This document shows, in pieces, positions 42,984 through 51,867 of a stretch of 64,000 nt of DNA. Within the stretch, counting starts at the first letter, position 1; every line of letters starts with the position of its first letter. The stretch is taken from assembly GCF_040409955.1 (NCBI RefSeq), contig NZ_CP123385.1, positions 1,471,501-1,535,500 on the forward strand, written 5' to 3'. Under the pieces are notes generated by a model. The model worked only from the letters and a program-made list of their open reading frames with translations, had not been told where the DNA came from and made no database searches. Source of the stretch: Salipiger sp. H15 (GTDB lineage Bacteria > Pseudomonadota > Alphaproteobacteria > Rhodobacterales > Rhodobacteraceae). A program made the translations under genes and the position numbers.

Positions 42984-43951
42984 AGACCAGACAGATCGGC
43001 AACACGGGCGTCGAGGTGACCGAAGTCTCCTTCGGCTGCGCCAGCATCGGCAACCTCTACCGCAAGGTGAGCGACGGTGAGGCCGAGGCCGTGCTCCAGA
43101 CCGCCTGGGACGCCGGGATCCGCTATTTCGACACCGCGCCGCACTATGGCCGCGGCCTGTCCGAGACCCGGCTCGGGCGCTTCCTGCAGGGCCGGGACCG
43201 CGACAGCTACGCGCTGTCGTCCAAGCTCGGCAGGGTGCTCTCGCCCGCGCCCGAGCCCATCGCCGAGGCCGACAGCTACATCGAGCCGCTGCCCAACCTG
43301 ATGACCTACGACTATTCCGGCGACGGCATCCGCGAGAGCTTCGAGCAGGCCTGCGGGCGGCTCGGCGTGACCCGGCTCGACATCGCCTACGTGCATGACA
43401 TCGGCGCCTATACCCATGGCGAGGCGGTCAACGCGGGGCACATGGAGGCCTTCTTCGGCAGCGGTTACGAGGAACTGGTCAAGCTCAAGGAGGCCGGGAA
43501 GATCGGTGCCTTCGGGCTTGGCGTGAACGAGTGCCAGGTCTGTCTCGACGTGATGGACCACGGCCCGATCGACGTGATCCTGCTGGCCGGACGGCTGACC
43601 CTGCTCGACCGCTCGGCCGAGGAAGAGCTGGTGCCGCGTTGCCGCGAGGCGGGCACGAGCCTCGTGCTCGGCGGGGTGTTCAACTCGGGGATCCTCGCGA
43701 CCGGCCCGGTCGAGGGCGCGACCTACGACTACGGCCCCGCGCCGAAGGAGGTGCTGGACCGCGTCGCCGAACTGCAGGCCGAGGCCGAGAGCCACGGCAT
43801 CCCGCTCGCCACCGCCGCGCTGCATTTCGCGCTGCGCCATCCGGCCACCGCCTCGGTGCTGCTCGGCACCGCAAAGGCCTCGAGCCTGCGGCGCAACCTC
43901 GACGCCATCGAAGGCGGCGTCCCCGCGGGGACGGAGGCGATGTTCGCCTGA
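42980..43951 (+). CDS. Aldo/keto reductase (D-threo-aldose dehydrogenase-like)
   Basis: The 323-residue enzyme has the aldo/keto reductase barrel with catalytic Asp51 and Tyr56 (IRYFDTAPHYGRGLSE), a lysine in LSSKLGR and a histidine in IAYVHDI. The pattern matches the group containing D-threo-aldose 1-dehydrogenase, L-fucose dehydrogenase and pyridoxal 4-dehydrogenase. It probably oxidises an aldose to a lactone with NAD(P). The start at 42980 overlaps the upstream stop (ATGA), indicating a two-gene unit. Its stop faces the GntR gene three bases away. Confidence 0.85.
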   Translation: MKTRQIGNTGVEVTEVSFGCASIGNLYRKVSDGEAEAVLQTAWDAGIRYFDTAPHYGRGLSETRLGRFLQGRDRDSYALSSKLGRVLSPAPEPIAEADSYIEPLPNLMTYDYSGDGIRESFEQACGRLGVTRLDIAYVHDIGAYTHGEAVNAGHMEAFFGSGYEELVKLKEAGKIGAFGLGVNECQVCLDVMDHGPIDVILLAGRLTLLDRSAEEELVPRCREAGTSLVLGGVFNSGILATGPVEGATYDYGPAPKEVLDRVAELQAEAESHGIPLATAALHFALRHPATASVLLGTAKASSLRRNLDAIEGGVPAGTEAMFA

Positions 43952-43954
43952 CCC

Positions 43955-44857
43955 TCAGCCGAGGCGGTGGTCGCGGAGCGAGGAAAGCAGCGTTGTCTTC
44001 GAGGTGAGAAGATGGCGCCGCGCCGCCTGCTCCGAGGCAGCCGCGTCGCGCAGCAAGAGCGCGTCGAGCAGCGCGAGGTGCTCGCCGATCGCGGCCTGAT
44101 TGCGGTGCCGTTCCAAGGTCTTGTCCCACATGTAATGGTAGTGGAAGATCAGCGCGATCACCTTCTGGAACTCGGCCACGAAGCGGTTCTGCACCACCGA
44201 GTTGATCGTTGCGTGGAAGCGTTCGTCGAGCGGCGAGAAGGCGTGGAAGTCGGTCTCGATCCGGTCGAGCAGGGCGAGGTGATCGGCGCGCAGCGCGTCC
44301 AGCTTCGGCCAGATCGGGTGGCTGCCGGGCAGGGTGACCAGCTGCTGCACGGCGTTGATCTCGAGCAGGCTGCGGAACTCGGAAAGCTCGACCGCGAAAG
44401 CCGCGGTGAAGCCGAGCAGCAGCCAGCCGCCCTTCTTGCGCCGCTCGACGAGGCCGAAGCGGCTGAGCCCGGCAAGGAACTCCTGCAGCATCTGCGGCGT
44501 CACCCCGAATTCGCGCGAGAGCGCGGCGACGTTGAGCGGTGTCCCCGCGGGGACGTCGAAGCGCAGGATCCATTCGAGGAAGCGCTTCTCCAGCGTCTCG
44601 GGATCCTCGGTGCGGTTGCCGAGCAGCATGCGGTCGTCCGGCAGCGGCGCGCGCAGGAGCGTCTTGACGCGCCCGTCCCAGCGGATCAGCCCGTCCTCTG
44701 AGGCGCGCTGCAGGCAGGCGCGCACCACGGTGCGGCTGACCCCGAGCCGGTCGCCGAGCGCGTTCTCGGAGGGCAGGGGATCCTCGGGGGCAAGCTCGGC
44801 GCAGAGGTCGAGCAGGGCGTTGTAGGTCTCGCGGAAGCGGGCGTCGCTGCGGGCCAT
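43955..44857 (-). CDS. GntR-type regulator with two winged helices and FCD domain
   Basis: The 300-residue regulator has a first winged helix (about 8-70; LPSENALGDRLGVSRTVVRA), a second winged-helix-like segment (about 88-145; LNVAALSREFGVTPQMLQEFL, GLVERRKKGGWLLL) and an FCD ligand-binding domain (about 150-285) with the typical Asp/His metal ligands (LDERFHATI, HLALLDALLL). Normal FadR-type regulators have one winged helix, so this one is enlarged. It is divergent from a sugar ABC operon and a nested dyad overlaps its probable promoter (TTGACC-N15-TAATAA on the minus strand), implying autoregulation. Confidence 0.85.
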   Translation of the reverse strand: MARSDARFRETYNALLDLCAELAPEDPLPSENALGDRLGVSRTVVRACLQRASEDGLIRWDGRVKTLLRAPLPDDRMLLGNRTEDPETLEKRFLEWILRFDVPAGTPLNVAALSREFGVTPQMLQEFLAGLSRFGLVERRKKGGWLLLGFTAAFAVELSEFRSLLEINAVQQLVTLPGSHPIWPKLDALRADHLALLDRIETDFHAFSPLDERFHATINSVVQNRFVAEFQKVIALIFHYHYMWDKTLERHRNQAAIGEHLALLDALLLRDAAASEQAARRHLLTSKTTLLSSLRDHRLG

Positions 44858-44963
44858 GGCTCAGCTCCCCCGCCTGAAGGTCGCCGGCCCGAGGGCGTCG
44901 TTCCGATATGCGATCGCAGTTGTCATCCCCGTCATCCCCCGCTTGGTATTTTACCGTTGAATT

Positions 44964-45022
44964 AAATTATTAAAAACACTTGACCCGGGTCAAGCATCGC
45001 GACACCCTGTTTTTAATAATTT
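44964..45022. promoter_or_regulatory. Nested dyad operator between gntR-type gene and sugar ABC operon
   Basis: A 15-bp perfect inverted repeat (AAATTATTAAAAACA at 44964-44978; partner 45008-45022) encloses a second perfect 16-bp palindrome, CTTGACCCGGGTCAAG (44979-44994), directly adjoining the left arm. On the minus strand TTGACC and TAATAA lie 15 bases apart and can serve as the regulator promoter. The arrangement is best explained as a binding site for the adjacent GntR regulator. Confidence 0.75.
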
Positions 45023-45080
45023 TGTGCCGCGTGGACGGGAGACCGCGTTCCGGCACAGACCGAGGACCCCGGGAGGACCC

Positions 45081-46106
45081 ATGGCCAATATCTCGCAGCC
45101 GTCGCAAGGCGCCTGGACCCGCATGCTGCCGCATTCGGCCGCCGCCTTTCACCGCATCTCGGCGCTGCTGACGCTGGCGATCCTCGTCATCGTCTTCGCC
45201 TTCGCGAGCCCGGCCTTCCTGTCGGTCAACAACACGCTGACGATCCTCCTGCAGACCTCGGTCATCGGGCTTCTGGGCATCGGCATGACCATGGTGATCA
45301 TCACCGGCGGCATCGACCTCTCGGTGGGCTCGGTGCTGGCGCTCTCGGGCACGGTCACCGGCATGATGGTCAAGGCGGGGGTGCCCGTGGTGCCCGCGAT
45401 GATGCTCGGCGTCTGCATGGGCGCGGCCTGCGGGCTCTTCAACGGTTTCGTCGTCACCCGGATGAAGATCACCCCCTTCGTGGCGACGCTCGGCATGATG
45501 CTGATCGCCCGCGGCGCGGCGCTGCAGCTGACCGGCGCGGCGCCGATCTCGCAGCTGGGCGAGGCCTTCGGGGTGCTCGGCAACGGCGCGCTCTTCCGCG
45601 TGGTCGAGATGCAGCCGAACGGCTTTCCCAAGGTGATCTTCCCCGGCATTCCCTATCCGGCGATCCTGCTGGTCGTCGTGGCCATCGCGGCCTCCTACAT
45701 GCTGCGCCGGCGCGCGATCGGGCGGCACATCTACGCCACCGGCTCGAACGAGGAAGCGGCGCGGCTCTCGGGCGTGCTCGTCGACCGCACCAAGCTCATC
45801 GCCTACACGCTCTCGGGCGCGCTGGCGGGGGTGGCGGGCAACGTGCTCATGTCGCGGCTCATCACCGCCCAGCCGAGCGAGGGCGTGATGTACGAGCTCG
45901 ACGCCATCGCCGCGGCGGTGATCGGGGGCGCCTCGCTGATGGGCGGCGTCGGCGGCATCTCGGGCACGATGATCGGCGCCTTCATCATCGGCGTGCTGCG
46001 CAACGGGCTGAACATGGGCGGCGTGTCCTCGTTCATCCAGCAGATCGTCATCGGTTTCGTCGTGATCGGCGCGGTCTACATCGACCAGCTGCGCAACCGC
46101 CGCTGA
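45081..46106 (+). CDS. Sugar ABC transporter permease (RbsC family)
   Basis: The 341-residue permease has multiple hydrophobic segments and RbsC-family motifs MVIITGGIDLSVGSVLALSG, MKITPFVATLGMMLIARG and AAAVIGGASLMGGVGGISG. The ATG at 45081 is preceded by GGGAGGACCC; an in-frame ATG 19 codons earlier lacks one. It is the first gene of an operon in which the permease precedes the binding protein, the reverse of the frcBCA-type operon. The sugar is unknown; the downstream polyol/idonate-type dehydrogenases suggest a sugar acid or polyol. Confidence 0.9.
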   Translation: MANISQPSQGAWTRMLPHSAAAFHRISALLTLAILVIVFAFASPAFLSVNNTLTILLQTSVIGLLGIGMTMVIITGGIDLSVGSVLALSGTVTGMMVKAGVPVVPAMMLGVCMGAACGLFNGFVVTRMKITPFVATLGMMLIARGAALQLTGAAPISQLGEAFGVLGNGALFRVVEMQPNGFPKVIFPGIPYPAILLVVVAIAASYMLRRRAIGRHIYATGSNEEAARLSGVLVDRTKLIAYTLSGALAGVAGNVLMSRLITAQPSEGVMYELDAIAAAVIGGASLMGGVGGISGTMIGAFIIGVLRNGLNMGGVSSFIQQIVIGFVVIGAVYIDQLRNRR

Positions 46107-46181
46107 GGCGGGGCGCAGATCAACGACATCCACCAAGGCACGAATTCCATTGAAGACTGTCATCTAGGGAGGAAAGACAGG

Positions 46182-47126
46182 ATGACCGGAAGACTGACCA
46201 TGCTCATGGCGGCAAGCGCGCTGGCGCTGACCGCGGCGGGTGCCGCCCAGGCGGGCGAGATCGCGGTGATCGTGAAGACCACCAGCTCGAATTTCTGGCA
46301 GAACGTGAACCTCGGCGCGAGCGCGGCGATGGAGGGCCAGTCCGAGCATTCGATGTCCTTCGACGGCCCGGCCACCGAAAGCGCCATCGCCGACCAGGTG
46401 AACCTCGTCGAGAACGCGATCAACCGCGGCGTCGCGGGCATCGTCCTGGCGCCCTCGGACCCCGAGGCGCTGGCCCCGGCGGTGAAGCGCGCCTTCGAGG
46501 CGGCGATCCCGGTGGTGATCATCGACTCTGCGCTCGCCGACGGCGCCAAGGGCACCTACCAGGCGTTCCTGTCGACCGACAACTGCGCCGCGGGCGAGCT
46601 GGTCGCCAGCGCGATGATCGACAAGGTCGGCAAGGAGGGCAAGGTCGCGGTCATGTCCTACGTCGCGGGCGTGGGCTCCGAGATCGGCCGGGTCGGCTGC
46701 TTCAGCGACTACCTCAAGGCCAATTCCTCGCTCGAGATCGTCGGCCCCTACTACTCGCAGTCGCAGATGGCCAACGCGCTGAACCAGACCACCGACGTGC
46801 TGGCGGCGAACCCCGACCTCGTCGGCATCTTCGGCGCCAACGAGCCGACCGCCGTGGGCATGGGCCGGGCCATCGAGCAGGCGGGCAAGGCCGGGCAGAT
46901 CGCGGCCTTCGGCTTTGACGGCAACGCCGACCTGCAGGAGTTCGTGCGCTCGGGCACGCTCGACGCGATCGCGGTGCAGGGCTCGTTCCAGATGGGCGAG
47001 CTGGGCGTCAAGGCGGTGATGGACGTGCTGGCGGGCAAGACCGTCGAGAGCTTCATCGACACCGGCGTGGTGCTGGTGACCAAGGACAACATCGACGCCC
47101 CCGAGGCACAGAACGTCCTTTACTGA
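46182..47126 (+). CDS. Sugar ABC transporter substrate-binding protein (RbsB family)
   Basis: The 314-residue periplasmic protein has a signal peptide (1-24, ending AAQAGE) and a ribose-binding-type fold: IAVIVKTTSSNFWQNVNLGA, GVAGIVLAPSDPEALAPAVK, VVIIDSALADG and IAAFGFDGNADLQEFVRSG. TAGGGAGGAAAG precedes the ATG. It is followed within eight bases by a very stable GC hairpin. Specificity cannot be assigned from sequence. Confidence 0.9.
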   Translation: MTGRLTMLMAASALALTAAGAAQAGEIAVIVKTTSSNFWQNVNLGASAAMEGQSEHSMSFDGPATESAIADQVNLVENAINRGVAGIVLAPSDPEALAPAVKRAFEAAIPVVIIDSALADGAKGTYQAFLSTDNCAAGELVASAMIDKVGKEGKVAVMSYVAGVGSEIGRVGCFSDYLKANSSLEIVGPYYSQSQMANALNQTTDVLAANPDLVGIFGANEPTAVGMGRAIEQAGKAGQIAAFGFDGNADLQEFVRSGTLDAIAVQGSFQMGELGVKAVMDVLAGKTVESFIDTGVVLVTKDNIDAPEAQNVLY

Positions 47127-47133
47127 TCGACAG

Positions 47134-47158
47134 GGCCGGGGCCCGCGCGGCCCCGGCC
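47134..47158 (+). terminator. Intra-operon GC hairpin after the sugar-binding-protein gene
   Basis: A 10-bp perfect stem (GGCCGGGGCC / GGCCCCGGCC) with a CGCGC loop starts eight bases after the stop and 34 bases before the next gene. No T-tract follows. It is the third hairpin in this window placed right after a binding-protein gene. Confidence 0.65.
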
Positions 47159-47191
47159 ATTCCACGCAAGGCCACGGAAGGAAGGCGCAGC

Positions 47192-47992
47192 ATGAGCCAG
47201 ACGCAGCTTGCCCCGGGCGGGCAGACGCCGCTCGTCGAGATGAGGGGCATCGAGAAGCATTTCGGCGGCGTGGTGGCCGTGAACGGCGTCTCGCTCGAAC
47301 TGATGCCCGGCGAGGTGGTGGGCGTGCTCGGCCACAACGGCGCGGGCAAGTCCTGCCTGATGCGCATCCTCTCGGGCGCCATGGCGCCGAGCCGCGGCGA
47401 GATCCGCATCGGCGGCGACGTGGTCGAGATGGGTTCGCCGCAAGACGCGCGGGCGCATGGGGTCGAGACCATCTACCAGACGCTGGCGCTGGCCGATCAC
47501 CTCGACGCCCCGGCCAACCTCTTCCTCGGCCGCGAGCTGAAGACCCGCTTCGGCAACCTCGACGACAGGCGCATGCTGGCCGAGGCGCGCAAGGTGCTGG
47601 CGACGCTGAACCCCAATTTCACCAACCTCAAGGACCCGGTGTCAAGCCTTTCGGGCGGGCAGCGGCAGGTCATCGCCATCGCGCGGGCGATCTATTTCGA
47701 CGTGAAGATCCTGATCATGGACGAGCCCACCGCGGCGCTCGGGCCTTCGGAAACGGCGATGGTGGCCGATCTCATCCGCAAGCTGCGCGCGCAGGGCATC
47801 GGCATCTTCCTCGTCAGCCACGACATGCACGACGTCTTTGAGCTTTGCGACCGGGTGGTGGTGATGAACAAGGGCAAGCTGGTGGGCGCCCATGCCATCG
47901 ACGAGGTGAGCAAGGATGATATCCTGAGCCTCATCATCAAGGGCGAGCTGCCGACCGACTGGCGCCCGCGCAACCTGGAGGCGGCGGAATGA
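47192..47992 (+). CDS. Sugar ABC transporter ATP-binding protein
   Basis: The 266-residue single-domain ATPase has Walker A GHNGAGKSC (Cys replaces the usual Thr after Ser), signature LSGGQRQVIAIARAI and Walker B ILIMDEPTAALG. VETIYQTLALADHLDAPANL is typical of the FrcA-like group. It partners with the permease at 45081. Its stop overlaps the following dehydrogenase gene by four bases, tying transport to metabolism. Confidence 0.92.
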   Translation: MSQTQLAPGGQTPLVEMRGIEKHFGGVVAVNGVSLELMPGEVVGVLGHNGAGKSCLMRILSGAMAPSRGEIRIGGDVVEMGSPQDARAHGVETIYQTLALADHLDAPANLFLGRELKTRFGNLDDRRMLAEARKVLATLNPNFTNLKDPVSSLSGGQRQVIAIARAIYFDVKILIMDEPTAALGPSETAMVADLIRKLRAQGIGIFLVSHDMHDVFELCDRVVVMNKGKLVGAHAIDEVSKDDILSLIIKGELPTDWRPRNLEAAE

Positions 47993-49011
47993 ACAGCCAT
48001 ACCGAGACCATGCTCTGCGGCACCTGCGTGGAGCCCGGAAAATTCGCGCTCGAGGCGCGGCCGAAACCCGTCAGCGCCCCCGAGGGCTGGGTGCTGGTGG
48101 ACATCGCGGCCGTGGGGCTTTGCGGCACCGACTACCACATCCTCGAGGGCAAGCACCCCTACCTGAATTACCCGCGCGTGATCGGCCACGAGCTGTCGGG
48201 CTTCGTCGCCGAGGACGCGGCGGGCTGGAGCGCGGGCGATCTGGTGGTGATCAACCCCTACCTCTCCTGCGGCACCTGCCGGGCGTGCCGGCGCGGCAAG
48301 CCCAACTGCTGCATGGCGATCGAGGTGCTGGGCGTGCACCGCGACGGCGGGCTCTGCGCGCGCATCGCCGTGCCTGCGGGCAACCTCTATTCCGCCGGGG
48401 CGCTGCGCCCCGAGCAGGCGGCCATGGTCGAGTTCCTCGCCATCGGCGCCCATGCGGTCAGCCGCTCGGGCATCTCGAAGGGCGACCGGGTGCTGGTCAC
48501 CGGGGCAGGGCCGATCGGGCTCGGCACGGCGCTTTTCGCCCGGCTGGAAGGCGCCGAGGTGCACCTGATGGACCTCAGCCGCGCGCGGCTCGAGCAGGCG
48601 CAGCGGCTCTTCGGTTTCGAGCTGCTGCACATCGCGGGCGAGCCCATTCTGAAGGGCGAGCTTGCGGACGGGTTCGACCTCATCTTCGACGCCACCGGCA
48701 ACGCCAAGGCAATCGAGGCAGGCTTCCCGTTGCTGGCGCATGGCTCGTCCTACGTGCTGGTCAGCGTGGTCAAGGACGCGATCACCTTCGAGGACGCCGA
48801 GTTCCACAAGCGCGAGACGCGGATCATCGGCTCGCGCAATGCGCTGAAGGCGGATTTCGAGCGGGTCATGGCGGCGATCGCGGCGGGCGAGATCGACACG
48901 GATGCGCTGCTCTCGGAGCGCATCGCGCTGGCCGATCTTCCCGACCGCTTCCCGCTCTTGGCCAAGGATCGCGACGCGCTGATCAAGGCGGTGGTCACCC
49001 CGGTCGGCTGA
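47989..49011 (+). CDS. Zinc-dependent alcohol dehydrogenase (MDR family)
   Basis: The 340-residue enzyme has catalytic zinc residues Cys45 (GLCGTDYH) and His67-Glu68 (GHELSG), structural zinc cysteines 94, 97, 100 and 107/108 (CGTCRACRRGKPNCC), and the Rossmann motif GAGPIGLGTALFA. It belongs with sorbitol/galactitol/L-galactonate-type dehydrogenases. It probably oxidises the sugar acid or polyol taken up by the upstream transporter, with NAD(P). It is translationally coupled to the ATPase gene. Confidence 0.88.
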   Translation: MNSHTETMLCGTCVEPGKFALEARPKPVSAPEGWVLVDIAAVGLCGTDYHILEGKHPYLNYPRVIGHELSGFVAEDAAGWSAGDLVVINPYLSCGTCRACRRGKPNCCMAIEVLGVHRDGGLCARIAVPAGNLYSAGALRPEQAAMVEFLAIGAHAVSRSGISKGDRVLVTGAGPIGLGTALFARLEGAEVHLMDLSRARLEQAQRLFGFELLHIAGEPILKGELADGFDLIFDATGNAKAIEAGFPLLAHGSSYVLVSVVKDAITFEDAEFHKRETRIIGSRNALKADFERVMAAIAAGEIDTDALLSERIALADLPDRFPLLAKDRDALIKAVVTPVG

Positions 49012-49097
49012 GCCGCCTTTGGCCTTGAATCCCGCCCCGGCGCCTGTCTAGCTACGGCCCATGACAGGCGCCCGTCGCGCCGCAGAGGAGACACCCC

Positions 49098-49139
49098 ATG
49101 ACCCGATCCGCGACCCCGATGCCCCCAGGACGCGCCTGA
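49098..49139 (+). CDS. Possible 13-codon leader peptide before idnD-like gene
   Basis: ATG at 49098, preceded by AGAGGAGACACCCC (the strongest ribosome-binding site here), opens MTRSATPMPPGRA and stops at TGA 49137-49139, whose last base is the A of the dehydrogenase ATG (TGATG). This suggests translational coupling through a tiny ORF. It could also be a decayed start of the main gene; there is no other evidence that the peptide is functional. Confidence 0.4.
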   Translation: MTRSATPMPPGRA

Positions 49140-50182
49140 TGGAGGCCGTCGTCATCCACGCCCCGAAGGACCTGCGGCTCGACACGATCAAGGCCGCGCC
49201 CGCGCCCGGTCCGGGCGAGGTGCGCATCGCGGTCAGCCATGGCGGCATCTGCGGCTCGGACCTGCACTACTACCTGCACGGCGGCTTCGGCACGATCCGC
49301 ATCCGCGAGCCCATGGCGCTCGGCCACGAGGTCTCGGGGATCATCACCGACCTCGGCGCCGGGGTCAGTGGCCTCTCGGAGGGCGACCGCGTCGCGATCA
49401 ACCCCTCGCGCCCCTGCAGCGACTGCGAGTACTGCCTGCGCGGCATGGCGAACCACTGCCTCGACATGCGCTTTGCCGGCTCGGCCATGCGCTTCCCGCA
49501 CGAGCAGGGCTTCTTCCGCGCGCAGCTGACCCTGCCGGCGCGGCAGGCGGTGCGGCTCTCGCACAAGGCCGACCTTGCGCTCACCGCCATGTCCGAGCCG
49601 CTGGCGGTCTGCCTGCACGCGGTGGCGCAGGCGGGCAGCCTGATCGGCAAGCGGGTCGCGGTCTCGGGCTGCGGCCCGATCGGGTGCCTCACCATCGCCG
49701 CGGCGAAGCTGGCCGGGGCCGAGGAGATCGTCGCGACCGACATCTCCGCCGCGGCGCTGGAGGTGGCGACGACCATGGGTGCGGACCGGACGCTCAACCT
49801 TGCGACGCAGGAGGGCGCGCTCGAGCCGCTGCAGGCGGGCAAGGGGCAGGTCGACGTGCTCTTCGAATGCTCGGGCGCCCCGGCGGCGGTGGTCGCGGGA
49901 TGCTCGATCCTGCGCCCGCGCGGGGTGATGGTGACGGTGGGGCTCGGCCCCGAGACGCCGCTGCCGATGACGGTGATCGTCGCCAAGGAGCTGCGGCTCA
50001 TGGGCAGCTTCCGCTTCGATCCCGAGTTCGCCACGGCGGCGCGGCTGATCGACAGCGGGCGGCTCGACGTGAAGCCGCTGCTGACCGGCGTGCTGCCGGT
50101 GGCGCAGGCGCAGGAAGCCTTCGAGCTGGCCGCCGACAAGTCCCGCGCCATGAAGGTGCAGATCGCCTTCCCGGCGGCCTGA
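49139..50182 (+). CDS. L-idonate 5-dehydrogenase-like zinc dehydrogenase
   Basis: The 347-residue MDR enzyme starts MEAVVIHAPKDLRLD, typical of L-idonate 5-dehydrogenases. Catalytic zinc residues Cys38 (GGICGSDLHYY) and His63-Glu64 (GHEVSG), structural cysteines 93, 96, 99 and 107 (CSDCEYCLRGMANHC) and the GCGPIGCLTIAAAK dinucleotide motif are present. It would oxidise L-idonate to 5-ketogluconate or act on a related polyol. The start at 49139 was chosen by family length and the AGGA nine bases upstream; a longer in-frame ATG at 49061 adds an unconserved tail. Its stop abuts the sitD stop. Confidence 0.85.
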   Translation: MEAVVIHAPKDLRLDTIKAAPAPGPGEVRIAVSHGGICGSDLHYYLHGGFGTIRIREPMALGHEVSGIITDLGAGVSGLSEGDRVAINPSRPCSDCEYCLRGMANHCLDMRFAGSAMRFPHEQGFFRAQLTLPARQAVRLSHKADLALTAMSEPLAVCLHAVAQAGSLIGKRVAVSGCGPIGCLTIAAAKLAGAEEIVATDISAAALEVATTMGADRTLNLATQEGALEPLQAGKGQVDVLFECSGAPAAVVAGCSILRPRGVMVTVGLGPETPLPMTVIVAKELRLMGSFRFDPEFATAARLIDSGRLDVKPLLTGVLPVAQAQEAFELAADKSRAMKVQIAFPAA

Positions 50183-51016
50183 TCAGAGTTGAGCCGAGGC
50201 CCGGCGCGTGAGGATCCCGCGCCGGACCAGCGCGGCGAGGAAGATCGCCGTCAGGATGAGGATGATCGTCGGGGCAGGGGCGCTGTCGAGGAAGAAGCTG
50301 AGGTAGGTCCCCGCCAGCATCGCCGTCAGGCAGGCGATGCAGGCCGCCGCCATCATCCTGCCGAAGCTGCGCGCGGTCAGGAAGCCGATGGCCCCCGGCG
50401 CGATCAGCAGCCCCACGGCGAGGATCAGCCCGGTGGCGGTCAGCGTCGCCACGATGGTCAGCGAGATCAGCGTCAGCAGCCCGTAGTGCAGCAGGCCCAC
50501 GCGCAGCCCGCTCGCCCGCGCCTGTGCCGGGTCGAAGGCGTGCAGCAGCAGGTCCTTCCATTTCAGCAGCAGCGCCCCCGCGACGAAGAGCGAGATCAGC
50601 CCGGCGGTCCAGAGGTCCTCGGAACCGACGCCCAGCATGTTGCCGAAGAGGATGTGGTCGAGGTGCACGTTGGTGTGGACCTGCGTGTAGAGCACGATCC
50701 CCAGCGCGAACATGCCCGAGAACACGACGCCCATCACCGTGTCCTGCTTCACCCGGCTGTTGCCGGCGAGGAAGCCGGTGGCGAGCGCGGTGACCATGCC
50801 CGCGGCGAAGGCCCCGAGGATCAGCGGCAGGTTCAGGATATAGGCCAGCACCACGCCCGGCAGGATCGCGTGGCTGATCGCGTCGCCCATCAGCGCCCAG
50901 CCCTTCAGCACGAGGAAGCACGACAGCAGCGCCGTGGGGATGGCGACGATGGCGCAGATCGCAAAGGCGTTCTGCATGAAGGCGAACTGGAACGGGGCGA
51001 GCAGGGTCTCGGTCAT
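50183..51016 (-). CDS. sitD: Manganese/iron ABC transporter permease SitD
   Basis: The 277-residue ABC-3 family permease has about eight hydrophobic segments. FLVLKGWALMGDAISHAILPGVVLAY and LAVGLLIAPGAIGFLTAR are family signatures. With SitC it forms the metal channel. Its ATG overlaps the sitC stop (ATGA). It ends directly against idnD with no spacer (TGA followed by TCA), leaving no room for a terminator between the convergent genes. Confidence 0.93.
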   Translation of the reverse strand: MTETLLAPFQFAFMQNAFAICAIVAIPTALLSCFLVLKGWALMGDAISHAILPGVVLAYILNLPLILGAFAAGMVTALATGFLAGNSRVKQDTVMGVVFSGMFALGIVLYTQVHTNVHLDHILFGNMLGVGSEDLWTAGLISLFVAGALLLKWKDLLLHAFDPAQARASGLRVGLLHYGLLTLISLTIVATLTATGLILAVGLLIAPGAIGFLTARSFGRMMAAACIACLTAMLAGTYLSFFLDSAPAPTIILILTAIFLAALVRRGILTRRASAQL

Positions 51017-51867
51017 GCGACCTCCTCCAGCGCGGCCTTGGCCCTGCGGCGGGCGGCGAGGCGGCCGTGCTTGGGGGCGAAGGTGAAGGCCAGCAGGAAG
51101 ATCGCCGTCTGCAGCATCACGATGATCCCGCCGGTCGCGCCGTCGAGGAAATAGCTGAGATAGGCGCCCGCGAAGCTGGTCACCGTGCCGATCGCCACCG
51201 AGGTCAGGATGAGCCGCGGGAAGCGGTCGCAGAGCAGGTAGGCGGTCGCGCCGGGGGTGACCACCATGGCGATCACCAGGAAGGCGCCTACGGTCTGCAT
51301 TGCCGCCACGACGCAGGCCGAAAGGAGGGTGAAGAAGAGCGCCTTCAGCAGCCCCGGTCGCAGCCCGATCGAGCGCGCGTGGCCCTCGTCGAAGAAGACC
51401 ACCATCAGGTCCTTCCACTTGGCCAGCAGCACCGCCAGCGACACGACCCCGATGATGGCGAGTTGCAGAGTGTCGGCGGGGGTGATGGCGAGGATATTGC
51501 CCATGGTGATGGTCTGGATCGAGATCGCCATCGGGTTCACCGAGGCCATGAAGAGCCCGAGCCCGAAGAAGGAGGTGAAGATGAGCCCGATGATGACGTC
51601 GCTCTTCAGCCCCGAGCGGTCCGAGAGCAGCAGCATCGCCGCCGCCGCCAGCCCGCCCGAGATGAAGGCGCCGAGCGCGAAGGGCAGGCCGAGCATGTAG
51701 GCCCCTGCGACGCCCGGCACCACCGAGTGCGAGAGCGCGTCGCCGATCAGCGACCAGCCCTTGAGCATGAGGTAGCTCGACAGGAAGGCGCAGACCGCAC
51801 CGACGAGGGCCGAGACCCACATGGCGTTGGTCATGTAGCCGTAGGTGAAAGGCTCGTAGAGGCTCAT
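51013..51867 (-). CDS. sitC: Manganese/iron ABC transporter permease SitC
   Basis: The 284-residue ABC-3 family permease shows [47 protein letters not shown] and [18 protein letters not shown], closely matching SitC. Its start overlaps the sitB stop by four bases. Together with SitD it carries Mn(II), and less well Fe(II), inward. The open frame continues upstream in the antisense of sitB and was ignored. Confidence 0.94.
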   Translation of the reverse strand: MSLYEPFTYGYMTNAMWVSALVGAVCAFLSSYLMLKGWSLIGDALSHSVVPGVAGAYMLGLPFALGAFISGGLAAAAMLLLSDRSGLKSDVIIGLIFTSFFGLGLFMASVNPMAISIQTITMGNILAITPADTLQLAIIGVVSLAVLLAKWKDLMVVFFDEGHARSIGLRPGLLKALFFTLLSACVVAAMQTVGAFLVIAMVVTPGATAYLLCDRFPRLILTSVAIGTVTSFAGAYLSYFLDGATGGIIVMLQTAIFLLAFTFAPKHGRLAARRRAKAALEEVA

